Shown here: positions 50,501 to 63,400 of the stretch, piece after piece | Layout: each line of letters begins with the position of its first letter | Position numbering within the stretch: the stretch's first letter is position 1 | Assembly: GCF_029227915.1 (NCBI RefSeq) | Contig: NC_079877.1 | Coordinates: forward strand, 27,307,851 to 27,371,850 | Reading direction: 5' to 3' | Origin: Hydractinia symbiolongicarpus | Taxonomy: Eukaryota; Cnidaria; Hydrozoa; Anthoathecata; Hydractiniidae | DNA length: 64,000 bases | Translations under genes and position numbers: made by a program | The notes under the pieces: generated by a model | What the model was told of the DNA's origin: nothing | Seen by the model: only the letters and a program-made list of their open reading frames with translations | Database searches by the model: none

Positions 50501-53500
50501 CAGGTACGCTTTAAACAACTGCAAAAAAATAAATTGTGTTATAAGTTGTGTAGAAGAGTTAATACTGCGAAACTAAAAGGTATCTACAGCCAAACCTGTA
50601 GAAGACGGCCACTCTGGGGACTTGGTCGTGTTATACTCTGTACGACTGATATGATCACCTGATATGATCACCTTATACAGGTATTATTTTGTTTTGGGGA
50701 TAAAAATAGTGCTCGCTTATTGCGTTAGTAGGGTGGCAAATAATGACTATAAAGCACATTGGAGAACTCAATGTGTTTTATGACTTATACAGGTGGTCAC
50801 TATAGCAGGTTTCACTTATTACCTCAGCAGTGTTTGAACATTTGATTCCCATCTTATTTTCTGGTGCACCACTAAAACAAACAAAACAAAAAAAAGAAAA
50901 AAACCCAGTAAAAAACAAAATGGATAGGTAGTAGTGGAATTTGATTGCAACTACACCAGTACCTTGTTACACCACCAAAAGCACGCTCAACAATAAAAGC
51001 TGTCACTTTGTTTTTCATTTCACCGCTCTTTTCATCTTTCACGGGAGTCTAAAAGATGCACATTATTTTGGTTTTTAGGAATGTATTTTGTACATTTAGT
51101 ATAACATGCTAGGTATATGTTAGTATAACATATACCTAGCATGTCACAATACTGGAAAAATAATTTTAGAGGTTAATAGTGCTGAAATCTTACCTGAGCA
51201 AAAACTGTGAACACCTCAGCTATGCCACCATTACTGATCCTAAACCAATGAGGAAAAATTGAATTGACGGCGATTCAATATGGGTGAGTGGATGTTACCA
51301 TAACCCTCCGTTAACCCAAACCATGGTGGAGATTGAGGGGATGGCACACAGCATGGGCTACACAGACTGTAATTGGGTCTGTGTAGCTCAAAACGAGCAT
51401 TAAATTTTAGCTATTGTCGCTCCTGGAAGTAATAGACAGGGTATATCCGATTTGTGAGGGTAACTATGTAAAATATGCACATCTCTCTCTGGATATCATT
51501 GTAATAGTTTATTTCTGGTTTGTGCACAAGCTGATCTGCATTTAATTGCAACTTTAAGCATGCTGATAAGTTAACATTCAACATGTGTTTTAAAACAATG
51601 GAATAGCATGTGAAAGGTTTTGAAACACATACACTATAATTACAGAAAATATAATAATGACAACTTTTCTAACCAGATTTTTCCACCGTTCATTATCCAA
51701 TGTTTACCATCAGGGCTGAGTTTTGCATTTGTCCTGATAGACTGAAAAAAGAAAAATGAAATAAACCATCAACTCTACCTTCTTTTTCAGGTTTACAATA
51801 TTTGCATTCTATTATCGTACAATCATCACAATATTTTCCATATAAGGCTCAAATACTAGCACTACAAAGGTTGTCGCTTTGTTAAGAAAAAAGTGCTATC
51901 ACTTACTTCAAAATGATTTTTTAAGCCAGAAATAGAAAGCGCCTTCCACAATTAGTAGAAATGTATAAATTTATGAACTTTTTTAGAGAGTAGAATTTTT
52001 GGTATGCAATATCAATTTAGCAGCCAGAAACAAGATCCCGCTCATTCTAATAGTTTAATAGTTAGACTGCAACAAGAAATAAACAGAACTTACTGCAGCA
52101 TCAGAACCACTGCCTGGTTCAGTTAAACAAAAAGCTGCCATTTTCTCTCCGGTTGCTAACTAAAATAAACAATGGAGCGGTTGCTGTGTTGATTCCATAA
52201 TTCTTTAAAAATGTTTTATATACACCAAAAGGTACTTCTTCCACCCAAACAGTGCTAGAGTATGGATTTTTATTAATTTTCTACCTTGCTCTCCTTACAT
52301 TGGGTTTTTATAAACAGGAATAACATTACTATACCATAGTGGGTCAAAGGTTACTCATAAAATAATTTGCCAGGATTTTTATTCAGGTTGGTAATTGGTC
52401 AAAAAAAATATTAAATTTTTACTTTATTTAAGCCACTACCTGCACTCCTTACATTAGAATTTTTTTAGACATACACGGATAGGATGGTTAGTAATAAATA
52501 ATATGAATTACACCTACAGAAGGCAAGTATTTCTTCCTTTGTTCTTCAGTACCAGCTAGCAAAATGCCTTTAAATCCAATTGACTAAAACAAACAAAAGA
52601 AGAAAACTTAAGCATACAATTCACGCATAAAAATGTTGATAAAAAAACACAGAATTCGTGTTACCTGATGTGCACCAAGAGCAATACCCACACCTAAATC
52701 ATACTTCCCAACAATCTCTACCAAACGAGCATACTAAAATAAAAACACGTTGCAACGTCATGTATGGCAATAAAAACGTTGAAGACTTGTGATACAACAG
52801 TATATTCACCTGCGTATTATTTAATCCAACACCATCCAGTTCAGCAGGAACCTTAAAAGCAAAAACTATTTTTTAAGCCAAAACTTGATTATATTGCTTA
52901 TATCAATTTATTGAATGTTTACAGACCTATTACCATAGGTTGCTTTTACTACCATTGCAATGTAACATGAAAATTTCCTGATAAAGCTTTTAAATTCTGG
53001 TAGAGCTATTTTATTGGGATCTGTTGTTGCAAAGTGTTATTCTCTGTAACACTAAATGCATAACTTTTTTGGTTTTGTAAAGGCAATTTGCACAGTCAAT
53101 TTCTTTATATCAGTACTGTGTCTTGATAATTTTAAAAAAAATAATCTTTTAGATGATAAAGTAAATGAAAAATCGTCTTTATATAACCAAAAACCAAGTT
53201 CACTTATGAATGATATTTTCATATCTTCTTGGCAAACTGGTATAAATGCCATAACCAGATTAAAAAGATTAAAATCTCGAAAAAAGACAGTTATCAGCTG
53301 GCAGTATCATTACAACTTTGCAGATACTTATGTACAGAAAACTGAATAAACCAGTGACGTATATCCAGAGTTTTTTTGGGACTACCGTTTTAAACAGACT
53401 AAATATAAAATAATTTATATCAGTATTAGGGCATACCTGAAGTCCAAATGCACCCATTTCTTTTAGTCCTTGTAATGTGTCAGGTTCAATTTCTGCATTT

Positions 53501-56500
53501 GCATCGTTTACAGCTGCATTATTTTCCTCCTGCAAAAAAGGATTTAATTTACTAAAAATTAATTTCATGTCACACCGCTAAAAACAAAGACATAACGTAA
53601 CTTACAGACATAAATTTTTCTACTGGGTCAATTAGTGCAGTGAGAAATTCTTCTTGATCTTGATTTAAAACTAAAACACACATAACAATTTTTACTTTAT
53701 TTGTCTTTTCTAAGTAAAAACGTGATCTACTTTATTAAGCATATTATATAATATATGACTGCGAAATAAACTTAGCGCAACTAATGATAGAAGACAGTAA
53801 GATAGAGTTTCATGCATTCAAGAAAGGATAATATACAGTCTTGGTCATGAATGGCGTGCGATCGCATCCGCACACCTTCGCACACACCATGTTAAATTCG
53901 GGCGTGCTCTTTATCACACGCCTTGTTCTACTTTGTACACACGCCAAGCAGAACTGAGCTATTTTAGAGTAATCCCTTACCCAAACTTTACCCAATTAGC
54001 CCGTCCTTTTTATACCGCATTGCGTGCGTCTCGCTACCTGCGCAGCTAAGCTACCATTTTGTGTGACAGACAGACGTACGGACAGACGGACGGACGTATA
54101 CGGTTATTATAATATAGACTAGTCGTTAACACGTGGAAAAATACACGGGGTCGCCCGTCGCGTTCGCTCGTCCTTTAAATTTACCTGTCACAACAAAGTG
54201 GATAAAAATATATCGCATTTGATATTCGTACGCATTTTAAAAAGTTTGTGTTTCCGTTACGGGACGCCGCTTTCGCGGACATACAGATAGACGACGGCTA
54301 TTATTAAAGAGATACATAATTGTTCTTCTGTGTTAAAATGTATCTCTAAAATGTATTTCTATTAAATACCCACCTTCATTAAAATTGCTGACGTGAGATA
54401 CATTTCAAATGTTTTGCGTCTGTATTGCGTCAAAAATTTTTTTTTTCTTTTTCAGCTGGCAAAAAATTTTGTCATTAACCTTGTATTGCTCTCCTTAAGA
54501 CAATGAGAAATGGAAATAAAGTAAGTCCTATTGACCTACCTACCCGATAGTGTACTTCTTAAGTTAATAGTTCTGTCCCAACTAGCTCTCTATGTTTTAA
54601 GATAAACTGATTAGGAAGTAAGTTGTGCACGTGCTATTTACGAACTGAAGGTCAGGGCATCATAAAGTTAAATATCGCAAATGCTTGTCACGGGCACAGT
54701 TCAATGCAAAGCAAAACTGTACAGGAGACTCAATTGTTAGAGTCTTCCCAGAACATCTCTTCCACAGGGCAGGGCTGACTTATTGCCTGCTGTGTCGTGT
54801 GGGAGAGAGAACTTCTGGACTTCTTTTTAATATGATATACAATTTCTTCGATTATTATTACTAAACATATTTGACATTTCTCTTTCCCCTTTTAAAAAGA
54901 TTTTTTAAACTTCATTGAACATGATTCTTTTTGGTATTATTACATCACGAGAACATTTGTCCGAAAGCTGTATTAAGGTACAGGACACCTAACCTCTCCC
55001 ATGTTCTGGTTATATTTAACTTGCATGGGTGCGCACTCTTCTCGTAGTATTCCCTGTGACGATGAAGGTCGGACTGACTTGTGGCATGGTTCCAAATGGT
55101 CTTTCGTCCTTCGTTCGAGTCTCAGTGTAATGCACCAGCCGAGCATAAGAGTGTCAGCATGAAGGGAAAACTTTAATGTTCTCTATACCTTACATTCTTC
55201 ATAATAACATCATTCATTTAAATTTCACAACAAAATTACGTTGCAATTTTTTTGCCAACTACTATGCTTCAAAAACTCTGCGCTGCCGCTCTTCTGAATG
55301 TAATAATTGCACGCCAAAATCATAAGCTAGGCGTGCGAAACTGATTGCACGCCTGTATTAGTGTAGGCGTACGTACCACCGCACGCGGATGCAAATATTC
55401 ATGACCAAGAGAGATATGATGCATGTATAAAAAAGGTGATCTGGCAGAAACAAAGAAACAATATTTAGTATGACAGATGAATAAATTTTAGTTTTTCGAT
55501 CAAGGCTCTTATGTTTCGAAAAACGAACGAATATATCAGCTGGATAACAGGGAAATATTTGTAATTTACTTGAAAATAGATGCTTGATTGGGAAAGCCAA
55601 CTACTATTTATAATTTGGAATTTTCTGTCTAACTGACAATAAGGCTAAGCTTGAACTGTGTCCAGCAAAAATATAGTGCAAATTCATAAGAGGTCATACA
55701 AAAGAAAGAAATAATAACTGGTTGATATTCTTCTTGATAAAACCAAATTATCTACTCATATTTTGGCATGATAGCACTACATTTTACGGTTTTGCATCTA
55801 ATTCATGGAAAGAAAAGATTAAAGATGGTTGAGATGCTCAATGTATAACATTTAAACATTATAATAATGAAAAGACCTGTCGAAAATAATACTTTAAAAA
55901 AAGTGAACACATTACCTTGTGGAAATGGAAACATTTGCTCAACATGTGCTTTTCCTGTAAATATGCCCATTGCAAATGATTTGGCATCCTAAAATTCACA
56001 AAAGAAGAAATAATTCAGTTTTTTATTATATATACAGCATATGAATCAATATATAATCAATGTCTTACACTAGGGGTAGTTTTTGTTAATAAAAATTGTC
56101 CCTTTGTACATATATGTATTAAAAAAAATGTAACTTTGTAAGCATTTTAGAAGCTGATATCACAGTTTTTAAGTAATTGATGAAATTACTTTTCTAGTAC
56201 TTCCTTATATTGAATATATACCTACTCAAGAATCTCAAGAATAAATAAATGCCAAGGGTGTCATTCATAACAGTTCAAGTAACAGAAGCTAAGGGAGTGC
56301 TCTCTTTTTAAAAATTAAAGAAAATACCTTATCTTGTCCAGTTGCAGCCGTCCTTACAAAATTGGCTATGACAGGTTGATTTCTGAAGAGAAGAAGAGAG
56401 TACAGCACAAATCCCAACATAATCTCATTATAATGCATTATACTATTTAAAACTTACTTGGTCATGGTGTTTGCAACATTTTGAGATGATGCAACCCATA

Positions 56501-56534
56501 AGACATGTCGAAAATTGTTACTTTTTGAAAACAT
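44593..56534 (-). CDS. ACADVL: Very long-chain acyl-CoA dehydrogenase, mitochondrial; complete, 25 coding exons
   Basis: FAD enzyme of the inner mitochondrial membrane doing the first step of beta-oxidation of long acyl-CoAs. Exons in transcript order: 56534-56458, 56382-56328, 55988-55916, 53670-53606, 53529-53437, 52851-52810, 52733-52665, 52583-52518, 52159-52094, 51741-51674, 51239-51194, 51048-50963, 50871-50823, 50352-50307, 50229-50126, 49601-49497, 49215-49129, 49007-48945, 48765-48664, 48305-48208, 48039-47967, 47606-47534, 47320-47248, 45900-45825, 44730-44593. They sum to 1,893 nt (630 residues plus TAG), near the ~655 of vertebrate VLCAD. Start ATG 56534-56532 opens a basic/Ser-rich, acid-free presequence ([18 protein letters not shown]). 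Motifs: [27 protein letters not shown] at 191-203 and WISNGG (flavin site); [27 protein letters not shown] with catalytic Glu438; the VLCAD-type C-terminal extension (HPELRPYAE) ending HPLGF. ACAD9 is less likely. Exon 8 uses donor TCT|GTAGGT, exon 15 GCG|GTTAGT. Confidence 0.96.
45315..45620 (+). repeat. Dispersed repeat R1, copy 4 (inside an ACADVL intron)
   Basis: Shares GCCGTAACAAGTAGTTGTTT, GCCGATTGTTGCTGATGTCA and GCGGACGTGTTTCAAATGCG with the other copies. It sits in the last ACADVL intron, on the strand opposite to the gene. The open frame at 45545-45802 overlaps it and is not a gene. Confidence 0.6.
51104..51144. repeat. Perfect 19-bp hairpin in a short ACADVL intron
   Basis: ACATGCTAGGTATATGTTA (51104-51122), spacer GTA, then its exact reverse complement (51126-51144). 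It lies near the centre of the 145-bp intron between ACADVL exons 11 and 12. Confidence 0.9.
54123..54314 (+). mobile_element. Helitron-like repeat, copy C, in an ACADVL intron
   Basis: Starts TCGTTAACACGTGGAAAAAT directly after ATATAGACTAG and ends near GGCTATTATTAAAGAGATA. The start resembles copies A and B (TC...CCGTGGAAAAATCCAC), and the end resembles the end of copy A. The GACAGACGGACGGACG-rich stretch just upstream, ending in CTAG, may be the 3' end of another member in head-to-tail contact. No coding capacity is seen. Confidence 0.4.
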
Positions 56535-57438
56535 AGTTGCTTTACTTTATCTGAAGCAAGTGAGGAAAATATTTGGGTTTCGATTGTTTATTTACTCTAA
56601 AAAAATTTAAGAATTGAAATATAAATATACAAACAGCCTTATTCCAGCTAAAATTCTACTTTACTGATCATGAGAAATAAAAAGCAAAACATTATAGCTG
56701 GCTAGCTGGTAGCTACAGTACAAGTAACGAAAGTCATAAGCAATTATGCTGTGCGTTGCTAACATAGCTGTGATTTTAATATCCAGTTAGTTGAGTATTT
56801 CTTTGCTTTGATATTTGTTAATACATACTTACGTACAAACTCAGCCGTCTAGCTATAGCTAGTCCGAAGTCCACTGGCTCACAACTTTTTCACTTTATTT
56901 TGCGATTACCTTTTGAAAGTTCAAAGTTCGTGGAATGTTTTTATATGTTTGCACTTATAGTGGATAATGTATACTTTTTGAATTTAAAATCGCTATGGTA
57001 AATGCGTGCATGGTTATTTTGGGGTATGGGCTCTAAAAATATACAATTGTGGCATCTGACGTCACGTAAGACATTATGACTTTGAACAAGTCAACGTATG
57101 TTGATTTCCTCCCTCGACACTGCGCGTGTTGTGTTATTTACACATCAAATCTTTTGTCAAGCCGACCTAGCACCAACTTTTTGTCCTTCATACGTTAACA
57201 CATAAGCTATTTCACAGTGCCAAACAAAAGAAAAGGAAAAATAATCACCTTTGAATAAATAAATATTATGATATAGGTTGGAAGGTCTGTATATGACATT
57301 GTGTCATTATTATATTTAAACACAGCGATATAAGCGGATCAAAATTCTGGTTCGCTTATTCTCTAAGCACATCAACGTTAAATAATCATATTCGAGAAAA
57401 GCCAACAAAAGTTGAAAAATTATAGCAAGAAGGAAAGA
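56535..57438. promoter_or_regulatory. Shared 5' region between divergent ACADVL and laminin genes
   Basis: The 904 bp between the two start codons hold the 5' UTRs and promoters of both genes. On the ACADVL side an AG acceptor-like site (CTTGCTTCAG) lies 14-15 nt upstream of the ATG and could be a leader intron or trans-splice acceptor. On the laminin side TATATTTAAA at about 57310 could serve as a TATA element. These are motif-level suggestions only. Confidence 0.4.
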
Positions 57439-60400
57439 ATGATCGTATTTTTTGCGCTACTCAGTGCAGTAGCTTGTCAACAGGTTTTACAACCGCCCTA
57501 CTTTGATATAGCGAAGGGGAAAAATATATCAGCCACAGCCACTTGTGGTGAAGATTATATTCCAAGAAAAGACGACGAAGAAAATGAATTATATTGTACG
57601 CTGGCTGGAGTACCGGGGAAATTTGGAGTTGGTGGATTAAGTTGTAGTTATTGTATCCCTGGTGACTTTGGATCAAGTGTCGACGGGAAAGATTCGAAAG
57701 ATCATAACATTCGAAATGCTAATGACGGTTCAAACAGATGGTGGCAATCTCCACCTTTATCAAGAGGATTGAAATATCGAGAAGTCAACGTTACCATCGA
57801 TCTTGGACAGGTAAAAATATGTTTTGCCAGAGAAGTAAATTGAATAAAAACTTTTCGTTCACAGAGCTTTTTTTTGCATCACACGCATGTCTTAAAAAGG
57901 GAAAAAGGAGCTCTTTTGGGAGACAAGATTCTGGAAGCATATTTTAGTCATAATGTTCTATTGGGAATAAGAGTTTCCGTTTTGATTTGTTCCCATTCCC
58001 CCCAAAAATATTGAAATAGTTTCAAACGAACAGAAAATGTTATCAACCGAATATGCTTTTTAAAAGTGAAGTTTTTCGGCGGGAAATCTGTTGGTGTGTG
58101 AAAATTCCTTTTCACGCGCCATCATCATACCAGCATCGAAAAAATATAATCTTTAAATCGTTTCCCAGGCTTTTGAATTTTTTGTCTCGTCCCAGTCTTT
58201 AGGCTGCTTTTTTATATAACTGGAAACGAGTCACGAAAAGTTTGTTCAGGTCATGGACATCACTACAAAGTACTGTGCTTTTATAAGTCCACCAAAAGCA
58301 AACAAATTTGTTTTACTTTGTATTGCTCAAAGTACATGACAAAAAAAAGCGGCAACTTTAAAAATAGTAGAGGCAGTCAATCGAGACAAAGTATAAACAA
58401 AAGGCCATGTGCGTTTTTTATTATTTTGATGTAATTTTCGGATATCGATGTGTATTAATTATATCGTACATTTTTAGTCTTTCCATGTGGCCTATGTGAT
58501 CGTAAAAGCAGCTAACTCACCAAGACCAGGAGTTTGGGCTTTAGAACGTTCTAATGATGGAGGAAAAACATATTCACCATGGCATTACTTTGCACCCAGT
58601 CCAGCAGAATGCAAGCAATATTTTGGTGTTGATTATTACCTACCCATACGTCGAGATGACACAGTTTTGTGTTCAATAGAATATTCACAAATCCCACCGT
58701 TTCAAAATGGAGAGGTTGGTAAAATAGATATTTTCTTTTCAAATATATTTGACAGGATTTAAATGAAGGACTGCAGTAATAATCAAAGGACTTTATTCAA
58801 AAAATTCCTTTTTAAATAGTATGTATAAATAGCCATTTCAAACTTCTGTATAGATTCACAAGTTTTATATTGCTACCCTTGTCTTAGGCATAACAAGAAG
58901 GTGGATTTACATTTTATTTTTAAATCTGACTTATTATTGTTTTTTTTAGATTCACATATCACTTATAAATGGTCGTCCTAATGCTTCTAATTTCTTTAAT
59001 AGTTCATCTCTTCAGGTATATAAATAAATGGCAACAATTATTTTTTACATTCTTGTTTTGTTTCAGTTTTAATTATTCATTGTTTAAATCTTGGAGAAAG
59101 AACGACAGAAAGAGTAACAACTCTTTAGACTCTGTTGAAACAAAGCTGGAGGTTCCAGCACATTTCTGTATAGAAACTTAATGTTAAACTTTGCTGGTTT
59201 TGTGAATATATTATTCGTAAATTGAAATTATGATCAGTTTAAGTATACATTATTCTTTGGTTGGTTAATTTCTAAATAAAAAGTTTGTTGTTTAACTTTC
59301 AAAAATTAAAAAATATACAATTAAAAAAAATTAAATGAGCTATTTACTTTTACTTTTTTTCTTCTCAAAACCATCTTTTCTAAACTTCGAAAAAGTGTTT
59401 TTTGTTACTTTCCCCTAAACATTTTATTTTTATTATTGTGCAAGTTTAATCTTTCTTGTGCATACTGCAGCAAAATATCACCTCACTGTGAGCATGTTTC
59501 ATGTCATTGGGATATATATTTATATTATTATACAACTACATAATTAGCAATGAAAGCACATGCTCTACACTTGTAAACAAAAAACGAAAGTTTATATCTT
59601 GTTTCAAAACAACTTTCTAGTTTCATATTTTATTATTTAGGTTAAAAAAAACATTAATGTTCCACACATTTCATTGGACTTTGGCCAACCCTTTTTCACC
59701 AGTACTTTTTCTGAAAATATTCTAGCTTTATGAATATTTTCAGACATTTTGCTCTTTTGCATGCAATGTTTACCAACATTATAAAGGACATTTTAGAACC
59801 TTTCGTTAAAAAGACTTGGTTTAGCCTCTCATACTCTAATTCTTTTGAAATTAACAACAGTAGAAAATTTAATACATATAAAGCACACAGAAAATAATTG
59901 TTTCTTCTGTCTTTCTTCCTTTAAGTTTAATAAATCTTTTTTTTTTTTAAGAAAAAAAAGAATTAAACTAAAGTAAACAGGCTCTCAAAAAGTGAAATAA
60001 GATAAGTCACAATTCCTTCACATATGTTTAAGTAGTAACATATTAAATTATTATGCCATGAGACTGTGAAGAGGTGTATTCTAATAAGGGTTAAAAAATA
60101 ACTTTAAATTTAGCATGAGATTTTGGGGTGCAGGACAAACTGAACCTTTACAGTAATTTGTTTTTTATATATAGAAATGGACAGAGGCTACAAACATTCG
60201 CCTGAGACTTCTTGACATTAAAACTTTGTTGACTGATTTACTGCCACTTTCCCTTGATGACCCATCTGTAACAAGAAGGGTAAGTTTCTGGTATTCTTCA
60301 TTTTTATATGTATATATAACAAGATGTCACAAGGTCCTACACTGTGTGCCTATGGGTTTGGAATTTTGCACCTTCACACACTAACCTTTAGCAATGGGAG

Positions 60401-63400
60401 TATCACTGTATTTAAGAAAACAAAACATACTGTGACAACTCAATTATTCCCATTAAGCAACAAAAACACATACTAACAACAAGACTCCAAGAAAGGAAAA
60501 TACATTGATATTTTATTATTGGGCTATTGTTGTGAGGAATAATGTTATAAACATTATATGACCTCAATATATTTTTTAATTGAGTAAAATTTTAAATTGC
60601 ACATCATGCAAGATTATTAGTTCTAAATTATTTAAAGCCTGAGTCTATTCACACCTACAGAAGCAGCTTTCTGACTTTGCACGAAAAAGTATTAGACCAA
60701 AAATTTCCAGATCAGATGTTGTTATAGGGCATTCTGTAATTTTTTTATAACCCTTACAACCCTTGCTAGCATTAAAAATAGATGTTAAATTCAGAATAAT
60801 GACAATGACAATGATTACAAAATAATGATGTACTTTGTTTAAATAAGTATATACTGTGATTGTTGAAATGCTTAATAAAAATAAGATAAAAACAAACTTT
60901 AGAACACCCCACTCAGAGGCAGAAGCAAACAATGTGAAATGGTGCATTAATACTGACAAACAACTCCCTTCTTTATTAATAAAATGGGATGTAAAATTTA
61001 TATCTAGTACTACTACTCCATTAAAGATATCTCAATTGGTGGTCGTTGTCTGTGTAATGGTTTTGCAGATGAGTGTAAACCATCAAGTACCGTTGGAAAA
61101 TATGAATGCAATTGTCAATACAATTCTGAGGGTCCAAGATGTGAGAGATGCAAAGATGGATATGTGCAAAAGAAATGGCGTCCAAGGACATTGAATGATG
61201 AATTTGAATGTGAAAGTAAGAATGAAATTTTTTTTTGTACTTTTCTGCAAAAGTGCGTTAACTCTTAGCTTATTGTATGTATTCTGCTATCTTTGCTGAT
61301 TCGTCATTAAGGTGCATGTACGAGTTTAAATTATCTCCTTTCAAATTTGAGCATTTGAGAAAAAAGAGAAAAAAGCATTACCCACTCATTTTCTCACTAA
61401 AAGTGGTATATATTTGGTAAAGGATTTAACTTAAGATCTCTATTATCTCCCTCTTCCTGTTTTTTGGTGTAAAATGATAGATTTTTATTCCTATACCTTT
61501 TTTGTTTTGTTTTTCACATGATTCTTTTGTGATTATACAATGAGTCAATATGGTTGTAATGGATAATTTTGACATTTGTTTCCTTTGATGTTGCCGATAA
61601 AGTAATGTCTCAAATCTTAATCTACAAATTAACATTAACATCAATAACATGAATTTACCGTCAATAACTTAATTTAAAATAATAAAGCCATCTACAACTT
61701 AAAGCCAAATAACTTGAAACAGAGTAATGACCTCAGTCAACTTAACCAAATTAATTAATTTTCTCAAAGCTGGGTCCCTGAATCTGTGTCAGAGTGGATG
61801 GCATGATGACATCAGCAAAAATATTTAAACTCCAATATATATCTGTAACCATTCGTCAAAAGTACACAATCCTTTACATTTTCTTGATCAGTGTTTCAAG
61901 CTCTATACAAAGTATAGAGCTTGAATACAAAACTCTATACAAAAAAGCAACTGTTAAACAAATTTTGAAAAAAAATTGTGTATGGACATCTCATTGGTGA
62001 CAACATTAAAATTCATATGACTTATCTTCTTCATTGTCCTTCTGCCTAAGTGGATATTTTTGGCCTTACCTACTAGTAATTAAAATATTGAATTATCTTA
62101 AACCTATTACTTTTTTAGAATGCAACTGCCATGGACACAGTGATGAATGTGAATATAATGATGAAGTTGAACAAAGAAAACTTAGCTTGGATATTTATGG
62201 AGTTTATTCTGGTGGTGGTGTTTGTAAGAATTGTCAACATAACACTCATGGAATCAATTGTGAAAAATGCAAACCATTTTTCTATCGCCCTGCTGGCGTA
62301 AAAATCACTGACGAAAATGCTTGCCAAGGTATTGCATTATAATGTGACATACTTTGTGTGAAAATATTATTTCTTACAGATGCATTTTATTTAAATTTTT
62401 GTTTTAGCATGCAACTGTGATACTCGATTTTCAACTGGGTTGTGTGCAGAAGAAACTGGTCAATGTGAATGCAAACAAAACTTTATTGGAAGATATTGTG
62501 ACAGATGTAACAAAGGCTTCCACACTTTCCCAATTTGTAAACGTAAGTTCTCTTTTTGTACATAAAATATTAAGTTTAAACATAAAGGTCCTTGTTATTT
62601 ATTACCAATGCTTTTTTATCTTAAGCTTGTGAATGTGATGTCAGTGGTTCTCAAGACGGTGAATGCATTCCTGATAGAGATCTTGGCTGCAGATGTAAGG
62701 AAGGATACACTGGGTTTTTGTGTAATGAATGTCGCCCTGGTTATTTTGGCTTTCCGGACTGCAAACGTAAGTCTTCGCTCAGATTGTTTTTAGTTTTGTT
62801 TGCAGTTTTATTTATTTTTAAATACTTATTAAAAATTTTGTATAGTTATTTATTGGTCTTTTCTTACTTTTTTTAAAAAGTGAGGTTGCATGTTTAAAAA
62901 ATCAAGGATATTTGGTAAGGAAGAAGACCAGAAAACAAATGAGATACTGTTGTTGTAGTTTTTATTCACCATAATCAATAATCTACTAAAATGTTTTAGA
63001 AATAATTTTGTATTTTATATATTCAGCTTGTGGGTGCGTAACACGATCTGGAGCAATTGATAACAATTGCAACAGAGCTGACGGAAAATGTAGATGCAAG
63101 AATGGGTATGATGGAAGACAATGTCAGGAGTGCAGCGACGGACATTTTAATTTTCCAGTGTGCAAAGGTTTGTGCTACATTAGTGTTCCCAAAAGAGTAC
63201 CATATGACTTAAATTGTATGTTATTAAACGCTACATTTTAGATTGTGGCTGTGATCCAAGAAAAACTGTTGACTCAATTTGTGAAAAGAAATCTGGAGTT
63301 TGTCAATGTAAAATTAACTTTGAAGGAGCAAACTGTGAAAGATGTGCACCTGGATTTTATGACTACCCAATATGTCATGGTAAGTATAACTATTTTTTTT

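Noticed and set aside
53056-53349. 97-codon open frame on the + strand
   Set aside because: It lies in an ACADVL intron on the opposite strand, is of low complexity and has no homologue.
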